Shown one piece after another: positions 20,556-31,958 of a stretch of 64,000 nucleotides of DNA (positions are counted from its first letter, which is position 1; every line of letters starts with the position of its first letter). The notes beneath the pieces are model-generated. The model worked only from the letters and a program-made list of their open reading frames with translations, ran no database searches and was not told the origin of the DNA. A program made the translations under genes and the position numbers. The stretch lies in assembly GCA_002104945.1 (NCBI GenBank), contig MCFH01000013.1, forward strand, positions 62,001 through 126,000, read 5' to 3'. The DNA is from Piromyces finnis. Taxonomy: Eukaryota > Neocallimastigomycota > Neocallimastigomycetes > Neocallimastigales > Neocallimastigaceae.

Positions 20556-21436
20556 CTTATAATATAAAAGCTTAATACCTTAGTGTTTAAGAAATTGTTA
20601 TAGATAAAACTTTTAAGTTTTATTGTTGAAGCTTTTCTTTAAAGAAATATTTTTACTTAAAGTAGTAGAATTAGTACGCTTTAGAAGCGGTATATAATTC
20701 AAACTATAAAAAGTAAAAGATTAACGGGATCGAGTTTAACCTGTACAATAATTGGGTTGGCAGGCTCTGAGCTATTCTACTTTGAATAAGGAAGTAGGAG
20801 AATCCGAGGTACACCACGTACAAGACGCTGTAATAAGCAAGCTGGCGTGAGATTTATAGTTGTATACTATCTTTTGCTGTTTGATTATAGACCGGAAAAT
20901 AGCCGGAAATGCCTTACTTTAATAAAATAATATTTCTTAATTAATACATTTTAAAATTAAGTTTTCTAATAAAACAATTTCTAATTTTTAATTATAATTA
21001 TTAATTGTTAAGACAATTTATTAAAATTGTAATAATATAAAATAATATTCTTTATAACTCCTTTAGCGTGAGAAGTTAAACTCTTATACATAATACTTCT
21101 ACGTTCGGATAAGGTTGATATAGGGAAAGAAAACCTGTAATAATTTTTATTGCTAACAATAAGTTAGACACTAAAAAAAATTTTTACACCGTTCCTTTCT
21201 TTTATTAATTTAATTAATATTAACAATCGACTTTATACGTGTTATCGTGAAGAGCTACGAAGGACTTATTATAAAGAATAAAACAGGTTATATATTTGAT
21301 GGTTTAACACTATATAATCTGGTTTGTATTATTATTTAATAAAAAGATTTACTCAATTAATAAATATAATTAAATACTTTATTCTATTATTTTTACAAAT
21401 TTATTAAAGCTTATTAAAGAAAACATCATAAGTACT
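20556..21436 (+). other. Long E3 leader, non-coding
   Basis: About 880 nt between primer site and gag ATG, unusually long beside the 35-nt leader of E2. No ORF is supported. A GC-richer stretch at about 20720-20910 stands out and could hold packaging or translation signals; this is a guess. Confidence 0.5.
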
Positions 21437-22624
21437 ATGGAAGAGAACGAAAACAACCACATGGATAATAATAATATTTTCGAAAACGCAACTCTTAAGG
21501 ATGGTTTTGCAGGGGATCGCAGGTATCTGAAGGGTTTCTTAGCTAAGGTGGAGCTAGTGTTTATGCTATATCCTGAACGGTATCAAGACGACGCAACCAA
21601 AATTCTCTATATAATATCAAGACTTTATGGGGACGCTATGAATTGGGCTGCTACTCTTATAAACAACCATGATCCGTGTCTTAATAACTACCAAGCTTTT
21701 GTTGACAGATTTAAGGCTTTTTATGGTTATAACGATGCTACCTATGTTGCAAATCAAATGCTTAGAACCTTAAAACAACGCCGATTAGGAGGAATTAGAG
21801 GCTATATCTTGGAATTTAACCGCTATGCTGATGAATCAAACTGGAATGAACAAGCCAAAATGGATGCATTTATAGCTGGCCTTAATCAACAAGTTGCAGT
21901 TCGTATTTTGGAAATGTTTCCGGGTCCTAGGGATCTTCTTTCATTACAGACTATTGCTTCAAGAATCGATTCAAGATTATCTACACACCATACCTTTTTC
22001 CCTTCTGGTTCAAACAATGACCAAAACCGAAAGAAAATATCTTTTCATCACTCTTCAAAAATAACAAAGTCCATTACAAACAGGAATAACCATGGCCCTA
22101 TCTCAAACGAAGAAAAGGAAAGAAGAAAGAAAGAAAATCTTTGTGTGTATTGTGGTGCTTCAAGTCATAAGCTTAATAATTGTCCAAAAAGAAAGAATAA
22201 AGATCGTGAAAATCCTTCACTAATATCTATTCCCACACTTATATCCGCTCCTAAAGAAGAAAACAAAACTCATAATAAAATGACAACTAAATTTAAACTT
22301 TCTTATGAACTAAATACGGATATTCTTATTGACTCAGGATCCAAACTTAATTTAATTGATGTAGATTACTGTAACGATAATAACATTCCTTATCATGATG
22401 ATGGTAACCTCCCAAATATCGTTGGTATCGGTGGTCGACAATCTCTTTTTGGAATTACATCTCCTTTGAATCTTCGCTACAAAGATCATCTCTGTCGAAC
22501 ACAATTCTATGTAACTGATCTACCTTATTATCCTTGTATTCTTGGAATAGACTGGCTTAAAGAACACAATCCTTCTATCGATTTCACAAAGAACAAAATT
22601 TCATTTGTATCCGATTACTGTTAT
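21437..22624 (+). CDS. E3 Gag-protease (N-terminal part of interrupted Gag-Pol)
   Basis: Capsid plus protease part of a chromovirus polyprotein. The ATG at 21437 starts MEENENNHMDNN. A Ty3-type Gag domain (residues about 20-180, e.g. YGDAMNWAATL) is followed by a CCHC zinc knuckle (CVYCGASSHKLNNC, about 22141-22185) and an aspartic protease (DILIDSGSKLNLID near 22330; ILGIDWLKEHNPSID). The native frame runs to 22624; 13 foreign codons and a stop at 22664-22666 come from the inserted solo LTR. Removing the LTR and one copy of its GTTAT duplication (729 bp, a multiple of three) joins this frame to the RT frame without a shift. The 396 codons here are therefore part of one broken polyprotein. 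Confidence 0.9.
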
Positions 22625-23348
22625 TGTAAAGATATAATATATATCTTTAAATTATTTAATAATTAATTAATAATTATTAAATAATAATTTTGATATTTTT
22701 AATGAAAAATTATTTATAAAATTTATTATATAAATTTTAAGGAATAATTAAATAAATATTAATTTTAAAATATCAAAATTGGAAATGAAATTTGGATAAA
22801 TATTTAAATTAATGGATAATTAAATTTAAATATTTTAAATATTCAAATTAAATCTTAAAAAGTTCTTATTTAATTAAAAATAGTTTAATAACTTTAGCGT
22901 AGTTTTAAATTAGTATTTTTTAATAGTAAATATATAATAAATAGTATTATTAATATTTAATTAATATATAGGTAATACATGGACTGTATTCAATTTGTAG
23001 TTTACTCAAATTGAATCAAAAGTGTATTTAATTAGTTTTAGTTTAGTTTTATTATTTTATTATTTAATTAAATTAGTATTAAATTAGTTTTGTTTATTTT
23101 ATATTGAATATATGTATAATTAAATAGAATAGTATATTAAAATATAATTTGTAAAAAATATAAATACATGTAAAATTTCATAGTTAAACGATGTAATTGT
23201 TATTGACTATAGTTTAGTTAATAACTAAATAAGAATAAATAAAAGAGGATATAAATAAATTTTGTTTTGTTTTTAATTTTTTATTTTTAGTGTTTTTGTT
23301 TTATTGTAAAAAATTTTATAATCTGTTTTAAATTTTAAAATTTTTACA
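22625..23348. mobile_element. Solo LTR nested in E3 gag-pol
   Basis: A 724-bp AT-rich insert with TGTAAA...TTTACA ends, flanked by the 5-bp direct repeat GTTAT (22620-22624 and 23349-23353). It has no coding capacity. Its removal restores one continuous E3 frame between protease and RT. These are the marks of an LTR element insertion reduced to one LTR. No full-length relative is in the window, so orientation is unknown. Confidence 0.87.
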
Positions 23349-23353
23349 GTTAT

Positions 23354-26300
23354 AATCGTTGTATAACACTCTCCAATAATGTCCCTGAATTTCCTGAAGA
23401 AAGATCTGCTTTTCCTGCAATGGAAGATCCTTCCTACGAACCTCCGCATGATTCATTCGCTTACCCTATATTTGTCGATAAACAAAACATCCAATCTCAA
23501 AACGAAACTAATCGTACTTGTACTATTCTCTGTTCGGGTTCTTCAAAAAATATTAACAATTCTGTTTCTAAGAAGTCTTCTGTTAACTTTTCTACTTCGT
23601 CTCTCTCAAATCAAGAACCAACTTCTGTTTTGACTTCTTTTTCTGATTCTAATATTCAATCCAATTCTATTCTCAAATCCGATTCAAACTCTAAATCAGA
23701 ACCCAATTCTTCTATTATACTTCCGGATGTTCTCTCTGACTTTGCTGATGTCTTCAATGAATCTAATGCTGAAAAACTTCCTCCACACCGTCCATACGAT
23801 TGTGAAATAAAACTCAAAGAAAATTCAAAACTGTTTTATGGACCGATTTATCCTCTAACAGAAACCGAATCAATTGCTTTAGAAGAATATATAAAAGAAA
23901 ATTTCAAGAAAGGATTTATTAGAAAATCAAAATCGCCTGCGGGAGCTCCTATTCTGTTTGTACCTAAGAAAAACGGTCAACTTCGTATGTGTGTTGACTA
24001 TCGCCAATTAAACTCCATAACTATTCGTGATTCTTATCCCCTTCCTCTTATACAAGATATGCTTGAACATCTTGGAAAAGGGAAGATTTTCTCAAAATTG
24101 GATCTTCGTTCTGCCTATAACTTGGTCAGGATTAAAAGTGGTGATGAATATAAAACCGCTTTTACTTGCAAGTTAGGTCATTTTGAATACTGTGTGATGC
24201 CTTTTGGGTTGAAAAATGCACCTGCTGTTTTTCAACATTTCATTAATGATGTTCTTGAAGACGTTCTTGGTAAATTCGCTTTCTCTTACATAGATGATAT
24301 TATTATTTTTTCCTCGGATTATAAATCTCATATTTCTCATGTCAAAACTGTTTTGAAACTCCTGAGGGATGCTGGGCTCTATGCTAAATTGGAAAAATGC
24401 GAGTTCTTTGTTTCTTTTATTGATTTCCTTGGTCACAGGATTTCTACTGATGGTATTCACATGGACCCAAATAAAGTTTCTTCTATTTTAAACTGGCCTA
24501 CTCCATCTAATGTTAAAGAGGTTCAATCTTTTCTTGGTCTTGCGAACTACTACCGTCGATTTATTCCAAATTTTGCAAAGATCGCTCATCCTTTGCATAA
24601 ACTTTTGAAGAAAAATGTTAAATTTGTATGGTCTAAAGAAGCTCAAGATGCTTTCGATTCACTCAAGTCCTTATTTGTTTCTGCTCCTGTTCTTATATTT
24701 CCTAATCGTGAACTTCCATTCATAGTCGAAACTGATTCAAGTAACTTTGCCATTGGTGCTATTCTCTCGCAAGTCTCTCCAATTGATAATATGACCCATC
24801 CAGTTGCTTTCTTTTCTCGCTCTCTTACTGGTCCTGAACGTAATTATCCAATATATGATAAAGAGCTCTTAGCTATCGTTGCTGCTCTTGAAACATGGCG
24901 TCATCTACTTAAAGGCTCTTCTTCTACTTTTAAGATTTACTCGGATCATCGAAATTTACTCTATCAAAAGAAACCTGAAAAAATGTCTCAACGTCTTGTT
25001 CGCTGGGCTTTGTTTCTCTCTGAATTTAACTTTGTTATTATTTATCGTTCTGGTTCTTCTAACGGTAAGCCTGATGCTCTATCTCGTCGTCCTGATTATG
25101 CTATCAATTCGAATTCCTCTTCTGATGTTCCTTTTAATGTTCTTCGCCCTGAAAACTTTTGTGCCATTGTGACTTCTGTTTCGTCCATTAGTGATTCTTT
25201 TCTTTCCGAATATATAAATGATGACTTTTACAATAAAATCTGTGAATATCTTGATTGTAGGAAACCTCCAATACCTCACCCTCAAATTGACAAATTTTCC
25301 TTAAGCAATAGTTTTCTCCTTTTTACTGACAGAATCTATGTTCCTCCAAATTGTCGTCTTTCAATTCTTAAACTCTGTCACGACTCTCCTTCAGCTGGTC
25401 ATTTCGGAATAAAGAAAACATCTTCTCTTATTGCTAGAGACTTCTGGTGGCCTTCTATTTCTTCTGATGTTAAAGACTACGTTCGTTCTTGTGAAGTTTG
25501 TTGTCGTTCAAAAACCTTTCGTCATAAACCTTATGGTCTTCTGAATCCTCTTGATATTGCTGAGCGTCCTTGGTCATCCATTTCAATGGATTTCATTACA
25601 GATTTGCCTTCATCTTCTGGTTTCACTTGCATTCTTGTTGTTGTTGATCGTCTTACAAAAATGGTTCATCTCATTCCGTTCAAAAGTATTCCTTCCGCCG
25701 CCGAAACAGCCACAGCCTTTATTGATAATATTTTCCGTTTTCATGGCCTACCTGAATCTATTGTCTCGGATAGAGGTTCTCAATTTACCTCTAAATTCTT
25801 CCAATCCATCTGTTCCTCCCTTGGCATTGAACTTAAGTTGTCTACTCCATTTCATCATCAATCAAACGGTCAGACGGAGAGGGTGAACTCCGTTATAGAA
25901 CAATATTTAAGATGTTTCTCAAATTATAAAGGTTCAAATTGGAAAAGTTTTCTTAGTCTTGCAGAATTTAGTTATAACAATGTGGTTCAAGAATCATCCA
26001 AATTTTCTCCATTCTTTTTGAATTACGGCTTTCATCCAAAATATTCACCAGTTATTCCAGACTTATCTAAAGTCCCAAGAGCAGAAGAGTTTACAAGAGA
26101 TTTTAAAACTTTAATTAATACCTTAAAAGAAAATTTAAAATCTGCCATGGAAACCCAGAAGAAGCATGCTGACAAACGTAGAAAAGAAGCTCCGAATTTT
26201 AAAGTTGGTGACAAAGTTTGGCTGGATAGTTCTTTAATTATCCACAAAGGAAATAAAAAATTTAAGCCAAGAAAACTCGGCCCATACAAAATCTTGGAAA

Positions 26301-26608
26301 AAATATCAAATGTTACATTTAAATTAAGTCTCCCAAAATCTATTAAGATTCATCCAGTTATTCATGTATCCAATCTCGAGAAATATGTCGAAGATAAATT
26401 TGGAAGATCTCAACCACCACCGCCACCTATTACCGTTGACAATGAAGAAGAATACGAAGTTGAAGAAATTCTGGATAAAAGAAGACATTACGGAAAAATA
26501 CAATACCTGATTAAATGGAAAGGGTATTCAATTAATGAAGCTTCGTGGGAGCCTGAAGAAAATCTAAATTGCAAGGGGCTACTTAAAAAATTTAATAGAA
26601 AGAAATAA
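23354..26608 (+). CDS. E3 Pol: RT-RNase H-integrase-chromodomain (C-terminal part of interrupted Gag-Pol)
   Basis: The frame is open from the solo-LTR junction; the first ATG is at 23420. After a Ser-rich linker come reverse transcriptase (YIDD near 24290, in place of the commoner YLDD), RNase H ([13 protein letters not shown] near 24730), integrase with HHCC zinc motif ([10 protein letters not shown]... [10 protein letters not shown], about 25380-25510) and D-D-E residues ([24 protein letters not shown]). The C-terminus is a textbook chromodomain ([33 protein letters not shown]; 26446-26600), which in chromoviruses guides integration to marked chromatin. The domain set is intact but cut off from Gag by the nested LTR, so this copy is probably non-autonomous. 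Confidence 0.93.
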   Translation, partial: NRCITLSNNVPEFPEERSAFPAMEDPSYEPPHDSFAYPIFVDKQNIQSQNETNRTCTILCSGSSKNINNSVSKKSSVNFSTSSLSNQEPTSVLTSFSDSNIQSNSILKSDSNSKSEPNSSIILPDVLSDFADVFNESNAEKLPPHRPYDCEIKLKENSKLFYGPIYPLTETESIALEEYIKENFKKGFIRKSKSPAGAPILFVPKKNGQLRMCVDYRQLNSITIRDSYPLPLIQDMLEHLGKGKIFSKLDLRSAYNLVRIKSGDEYKTAFTCKLGHFEYCVMPFGLKNAPAVFQHFINDVLEDVLGKFAFSYIDDIIIFSSDYKSHISHVKTVLKLLRDAGLYAKLEKCEFFVSFIDFLGHRISTDGIHMDPNKVSSILNWPTPSNVKEVQSFLGLANYYRRFIPNFAKIAHPLHKLLKKNVKFVWSKEAQDAFDSLKSLFVSAPVLIFPNRELPFIVETDSSNFAIGAILSQVSPIDNMTHPVAFFSRSLTGPERNYPIYDKELLAIVAALETWRHLLKGSSSTFKIYSDHRNLLYQKKPEKMSQRLVRWALFLSEFNFVIIYRSGSSNGKPDALSRRPDYAINSNSSSDVPFNVLRPENFCAIVTSVSSISDSFLSEYINDDFYNKICEYLDCRKPPIPHPQIDKFSLSNSFLLFTDRIYVPPNCRLSILKLCHDSPSAGHFGIKKTSSLIARDFWWPSISSDVKDYVRSCEVCCRSKTFRHKPYGLLNPLDIAERPWSSISMDFITDLPSSSGFTCILVVVDRLTKMVHLIPFKSIPSAAETATAFIDNIFRFHGLPESIVSDRGSQFTSKFFQSICSSLGIELKLSTPFHHQSNGQTERVNSVIEQYLRCFSNYKGSNWKSFLSLAEFSYNNVVQESSKFSPFFLNYGFHPKYSPVIPDLSKVPRAEEFTRDFKTLINTLKENLKSAMETQKKHADKRRKEAPNFKVGDKVWLDSSLIIHKGNKKFKPRKLGPYKILEKISNVTFKLSLPKSIKIHPVIHVSNLEKYVEDKFGRSQPPPPPITVDNEEEYEVEEILDKRRHYGKIQYLIKWKGYSINEASWEPEENLNCKGLLKKFNRKK

Positions 26609-26904
26609 AAAATAGTTAAAAAATTCAAATTATATTTATTATTAATATTAAAATCACAATTATTATTATTATCAAAACTTATTAATATCATTATCAATAT
26701 CAATTTTATTATTAAACAATTTATTAATATCAAATTTATCAATATTTTATTTTTAACTTTAGTAATATTAAAAAAAAAAATGTATTTTATTATATTATAA
26801 TTAAGAAAATTCACTCCTTAGTTTAGTTTATTAAAAAAGAAAAACATATATTTAAATATTAAAATTCTAGATTCGTCTGGTATCCGAATCCTGGAGGAGG
26901 ACCA
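26609..26904 (+). other. E3 3' UTR and polypurine tract
   Basis: AT-rich non-coding stretch. The purine tract GGAGGAGGA (26893-26901) ends 3 bp before the 3' LTR and is the likely plus-strand primer. Confidence 0.7.
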
Positions 26905-27343
26905 TGTAACGAATACTAGAAATAACTAAATTGTCTTAGTGGTTAGTAGCTAAGACTTTGAGTCTGAATGACACTAGTTCGAGACCTCATAGATACTATT
27001 TTAAAAAAATTATAATTTTATTTTATTTTATTTTATTTTTAAATTTTATTTTATATGAAGATTATTGATTGGTTAAGAATTTTAAGTTGAAAAAATTTTA
27101 TAAATTAATTTAAAAAATTTTTAGTATAAATACGAGTGAATTTTCCCAAATATTTTAAAGAATCGAGATTTTATTAATAAATAATTATATTATTAAACAC
27201 TAACTTATTAAGTTAAATTCTATGTGTTTTTAATGATATTTTTATAAATTAATAATTTACAGATTATTTTAAAGTGTTAATATTACTAAGTTATTTAGTA
27301 AATATTATAATTTGTTTTATTGTTAAAGACACATTTCTTTACA
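26905..27343 (+). repeat. 3' LTR of E3
   Basis: 439 bp, identical to the 5' LTR except for C at 26980. Followed by the target duplication CTTTT. Its last bases supply the stop codon now ending the interrupted host frame on the minus strand. Confidence 0.95.
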
Positions 27344-29292
27344 CTTTTTCATTTTCATAAATATATAATGTATTTATTTTCATTTTATTATCAATGATAT
27401 TAATATTTTCTAACGGTTTAAATAAATCAGAATTAGTGCTTTTAAAGCAAAATATATAACTAAAAATATATTTAATAAAAACATTATTAAACCTTTCCAT
27501 TTCATTTGAATTCAAATTTTCGCAATTACTTCCCAAATCCAGGTAATAATTTTTAATATCATAAAAAATTTTTGAAAACAATGGATACTTAACAAAAATA
27601 TAATTCTTAAATGTGTTTTTAATTTTTGGTAAATCTGTAGATTCATTTAATGTTGTCATACAACGATAATTATAATAATCTTCATCATAAATAATTTTTA
27701 CAGTTTCATCCAAAAGTATAATAAAATTTTCGAATAAAGAATCATTTTCTTCTCCACCTATAGATTCATTATCTATAGTGTAAGTAGAAATATCCTTATA
27801 ATAAAGTTCTTCGCTTAAATTATTATAATAATTTTTACTTTTCATTTTATATAAATTTTTTAAATTTTGAATATTTTCAATTAAATTATTGACATTCTCA
27901 ACATCCTTATCTTGCTTAATAATCAAATAAGGTCTCAAGTAAATGGTGCTATTGACGTTTTTTGGATTTACGATTTTTATTGATTTAGAAATAGTATAAT
28001 GATACTGTAAAATAATATCATTAACTGTTTCTACCAAAATTTTAAGTTTTCTTAAGTCGTTTATTTCCGAAGTAAAAGAATCTATATCATTTTTATATTC
28101 ACCCATACCTTCTGATTTTCTATAATTGATATTATTTTTAACGGAAAAATATTCCATAATTTGAAATAATCCACCAAAAAAAACTTTTAATTTATCATTA
28201 TCATTTGTAATGTCATCATAAATTTTAATAATATTTTTTTTTGATATAATCCAATCTACTTAAATTAATACTATTCAAACCATGGTATTTTGAATCATCG
28301 TTTTCCATTTTTATCAAATATTCATATACCTTTATTGCGTAGTCTTCATTCATTTTGTATTTTTTTGATTGTTCAATATAATTATAATTATAATAAATAT
28401 AGCTATTAATGGCGTTGAAAACACCATATAAATTCACATATTTAGCATCATTATTATTATTTGTGTAATATTTTATACTTGATTGCAATAAAGCAATAAC
28501 TTGGTTACTATCAGGAATTTGATTTTTATTAAATAGATCCATTACATAGTCCGGTTCCAAATCAATTCCCATGCTTTCTAGAATAGTACTTAAAGATTTA
28601 GTAAATAAATTCATATTATATAAAATGGTTATACCACTTTCACAAAAAATATCTGTAAAAAATATATCAAATTTTGATAATTTTCCACCAGTCAATAATT
28701 TATTAACAGTTTTAATTTGTCTGTATAAAAGAGCAATACTAAAATATGAATTTTTAATTATATCTTCATTCAAATATTCTTTATTTTTTTCATACAATGA
28801 CCAAAGATTTTCTTCATTAAGTTCAAGATTATTATTAAGATTCATTAATTTGAAGTATTTATCTTTATATTTGTCAATACTATATATGTCAATTTTATTA
28901 TCATTGACATATATATCACCAATTAACTTTACACCAACATTATTTACAAATTTATTGTAATATTGTGTAAATAATGAGTTTTTTGTTTTTATTCCATCCT
29001 TTTTACATTTAGCTATACTTTCATAAATATTATATTTATTTTTTTCGAAATTTGAAATATCAATATCGAAGTTAATATAAGAATTAAAAGAGTCAATTAT
29101 CGTATCCGAGTTAGTAAAGTCAATGCTTCTAATAATTTTTACTTTATCTGTACTGCTAAAAGTTAAATCTTTATTCTGAAACTTAATAATACTTATTAAA
29201 AAAACATCTTCAAAAAATAATTCACTATTATAGAAAGCTTGAACTAAAGCAAACGATAACCCTAGTACTATAATATAACTTAACAAATTCAT
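27344..29292 (-). pseudogene. Unrecognised secreted-type protein gene, frameshifted and cut by E3
   Basis: I do not recognise this family. It starts at ATG 29292 with a likely signal peptide (MNLLSYIIVLGLSFALVQA). One frame runs to a stop at 28225; a second, one base out of phase, runs from about 28240 to E3. The change sits in a run of nine A (minus strand; 28234-28242). One A fewer joins both into about 650 codons, and the second frame is open and protein-like well upstream of its first ATG (28157), so this is one gene. Its 3' end is cut by E3: the present TAA comes from the LTR, and the frame continues on the far side at 20106. The protein is rich in N, K, I and Y, like its neighbours. The frameshift could be real decay or a homopolymer sequencing error; the E3 break is certain. 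Confidence 0.65.
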
Positions 29293-29808
29293 TTTTTTCT
29301 TTTTATTTTTTTTTTTAATTTTTAAATTTTAATAGATTTATTATATTTATATATATAATACTTAAGAATCCACATCTTACGAATATTCTAAATTTTCAAC
29401 CATAATATTAATTAAAAATAATATAAGTAAATATATATTAATAATATAATGTTTTATTTAATTGAATATATTATAAATCAAAGGTTTTATATAAAGTTTA
29501 TTTTAACTTAAACATATAAATATACATATAAAATGATCAATAATATATATTAATATACTTTATATACATATTTATTTATTTATTTATATATATATTTATC
29601 TTAAATTAATATTTTTTATTATAATGTAGAATACATTAAATAAAATTCTTTATACATTATATTTAATAAAACATTTTAATAAAATTTAATATTTATAATA
29701 TATTAAAATTTTATTAGGTATAACAAATAAATTTACATCTACATCTATTAACATTTAAATAATTTTTTACAATGCATTCAAGAAATATAACCATTTTAAA
29801 TATTCAAA
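29293..29808. other. Divergent intergenic region
   Basis: AT-rich, no gene seen. It separates the minus-strand gene starting at 29292 from the plus-strand gene starting at 29809, so both promoters should lie here; no single TATA box can be chosen in such AT-rich DNA. Confidence 0.6.
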
Positions 29809-30597
29809 ATGACAAAAGATGAAATTGACAAGTTTAAAAATGCACACTTTATAAAACTTTTAAATTGGACTTCCAATTCAAAGATAATTGATATAAATAA
29901 ATTTTTAGGGTTGGTTTATGCATATAATAAAACAGTTGTTAATGATAATGAAAAATTTTTGTCTTATGAATATAAAGATTACTATAAAGTTACAATCAAA
30001 GTAATGATACTTGAACCTCAAGAAATTAATAAAAGAAGAGAAATTTATATTAATGATATGATAGCTTTGTATAAAAACAATTATGGTAATGAAGAAAATG
30101 AAAATGACTTTATTAAATTTAAAAAAATAATAGAATGTTTAAGTCTTTCACCATTATTAGTATCTAGAAATTATGGAAAAATTGAAGATTTAATAAAAGT
30201 AAATTACGATATATTAGAAGATAAAGAAAAATTGTTATTATCTGATAACGCAGCAATTGGGTATGCAAGCTTTAATAGATTTTTAATGAATAAATATTAT
30301 GAAGAAGGAAGTGATAAAAAATTTTATGCAAAATATGCTAGACTCACAATAAAAGAATTGGTTAAAATAAAAATAAAGTTTTTAAAAGATTATAATAAAG
30401 AAGGTGTTTTTTCAAGTTATAAAAATATATATAAATCTACTTATCTTATTTATAATGTTAATAATGTTAATAGGAATTATTTGTTTACAAAAGATTTACT
30501 AGGTATAAAAAAACATTTAAGTACACAAGAATATAAAGATTACGAAAAAGATATTGAATTTTTATTAAACCTTCATAATTCCAATGAAATTCCTTAA
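29809..30597 (+). CDS. Uncharacterised 262-aa protein, paralogue of the 30764-31540 gene
   Basis: Family not recognised. The ATG at 29809 begins MTKDEIDKFKNAHF; no signal peptide or membrane segment is seen, so it is probably intracellular. Residues about 35-110 share a pattern with the minus-strand neighbour: FL-x3-Y-x2-N-x3-V-x2-NEKF, then a V/I-rich strand, E-x4-RRE, DM-x2-L, and Y-x4-E. A looser version occurs in the second part of the 31959-34839 gene. The two small genes are tail to tail, 166 bp apart, as expected after an inverted duplication. Lys/Asn/Tyr-rich composition is typical of this AT-rich genome. The frame is intact. Confidence 0.6.
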   Translation: MTKDEIDKFKNAHFIKLLNWTSNSKIIDINKFLGLVYAYNKTVVNDNEKFLSYEYKDYYKVTIKVMILEPQEINKRREIYINDMIALYKNNYGNEENENDFIKFKKIIECLSLSPLLVSRNYGKIEDLIKVNYDILEDKEKLLLSDNAAIGYASFNRFLMNKYYEEGSDKKFYAKYARLTIKELVKIKIKFLKDYNKEGVFSSYKNIYKSTYLIYNVNNVNRNYLFTKDLLGIKKHLSTQEYKDYEKDIEFLLNLHNSNEIP

Positions 30598-30763
30598 TAA
30601 ATAAAATAAAATAAAATAAAATAAATTTTTTTTTGTATACTTTTAGTGTTTTTCCTTTTTTCTTCAATAATTTTTATTTTTACTTTATTTTTAGAAAAAC
30701 ATATTTATACAATAAAAAAAAAAAAAAAAAAGAAAATAATAAAAATAATTTCTTAACCTTTTA

Positions 30764-31540
30764 TTAGAAAAGAACAAAATTTCTTCTTATTGTATCTAAA
30801 CTTTTATGAAGTTTTCCTTTTTCAGAAAACGACATTTTATAATTTTTATCTACTAAATTGAAATATTTTTCAATAAAGGATTCATCTTCATTTAATAAAG
30901 TTTCCATTTTTTTTGCATCAACATTATAACATCCACTGTCAATATAACAATAAGTAATTTCAATTAAAGAAATATTATTAATACAATTATATAATATATA
31001 TGAAATTATACTTTTTTTATCTTTTGATATATTTTATTTTTTTAAATAATCTTCAATATGTTTTAAAAAATAAACATAACCTTCAATTGGTCGTGGTTGA
31101 CCAAATATAATGCTATTTTTGTCAAACGGATCTGGTTTTAATTTAAATTCTTCCTCATAATCTTTAAAAAATACTAAATAATTTTCCATATTATTATAAA
31201 CAAACTTAAAGAAAGGTTTTTGTAGTTCCTTGTAAGCACTTTCATTATATTTTTCTTTTGGATAATGAATATTAAATAATGTTAACATATCAGAGCAAAA
31301 TTCATCCCTTCTATCAAATAATTCAGATCTATCTATTATTTTAACGATTACATCCTTTCCTTTTATAATAGAATTAAATTCTTTAAATCTTTCATTTTTG
31401 TCTACTAAATTATTAAATTCATAAATGCTATCTAAAAAACCCTTTTCATACTTTTCAAATGGAAATTTATTATTACATTCTATAAATTTTAACTGTTCTT
31501 TGAATACATTTTCATCTTTTATTTTATTTTTATCTTCCAT
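30764..31540 (-). pseudogene. Paralogue of the 29809 gene, broken by an in-frame stop
   Basis: ATG at 31540 (MEDKNKIKDENVFKE). The frame is open for 168 codons to TAA at 31034-31036, then stays open in the same frame for about 90 more codons to a second TAA at 30764. With both parts the length (about 258 codons) matches the 262-aa paralogue. The part after the first stop is still protein-like, and its start (YFLKHIEDYLKK, then KSIISYILYNCINN) resembles YYRFIEHIIKTE...SECILKLLSN in the 31959-34839 gene. The TAA is therefore probably a premature nonsense change rather than the original end. The homology is my reading by eye; the function is unknown. Confidence 0.6.
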
Positions 31541-31611
31541 GTTATTAATATATTATATATGATGATCATGATAATTTCATTTTGATTTTGATTTTTTTTT
31601 AAAAAAAAAAA

Positions 31612-31686
31612 AAATAATAATATAATATAATATAATATAATATAATATAATATAATATAATATAATATAATATAATATAATATAAT
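31612..31686. repeat. (ATAAT)n microsatellite
   Basis: About fourteen near-perfect 5-bp units, AT only, in the gap between two divergently transcribed genes. Confidence 0.9.
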
Positions 31687-31958
31687 GTTTTTGGATCGGA
31701 AATCTTATTTTATATACAATCCATTTCTAAAATCCACAATTAATAAATTAATTTATAAAATTAAATGTATAAATGTATATTACATAATTACATTTTAGAA
31801 ATGAAAAAATATATAAATAAAAAAAAAAGTATTTATCTTATTAAAAACCAAAATAAAATAAATAAATAAAAATATTATTTATATTTAAATTATTAAATAT
31901 AATATAAAAAAATATATTATTTTTATAAATATAAATAATAATTTTTTAATTATAGTTT

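Larger units (their letters stand above)
20107..27343 (+). mobile_element. Ty3/gypsy chromovirus E3, complete, with nested solo LTR
   Basis: 7237-bp element with 439-bp LTRs at both ends (TGTAACG...TTTACA) and a perfect 5-bp target duplication CTTTT (20102-20106 and 27344-27348). Only one base difference between the LTRs was noticed (20182 T, 26980 C), so the insertion is recent. The internal region has a long leader, Gag-protease, Pol and a chromodomain. The coding frame is interrupted by another family's solo LTR at 22625-23348. The element itself interrupts a host gene. Confidence 0.96.

Noticed and set aside
22626-23349. Intron between E3 protease and RT (GTAAAG...TTTTTACAG)
   Set aside because: The GT-AG segment is 724 nt, not a multiple of three, and splicing it would not keep the frame. 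A solo LTR with TG...CA ends and GTTAT duplication explains the segment and restores the frame exactly.
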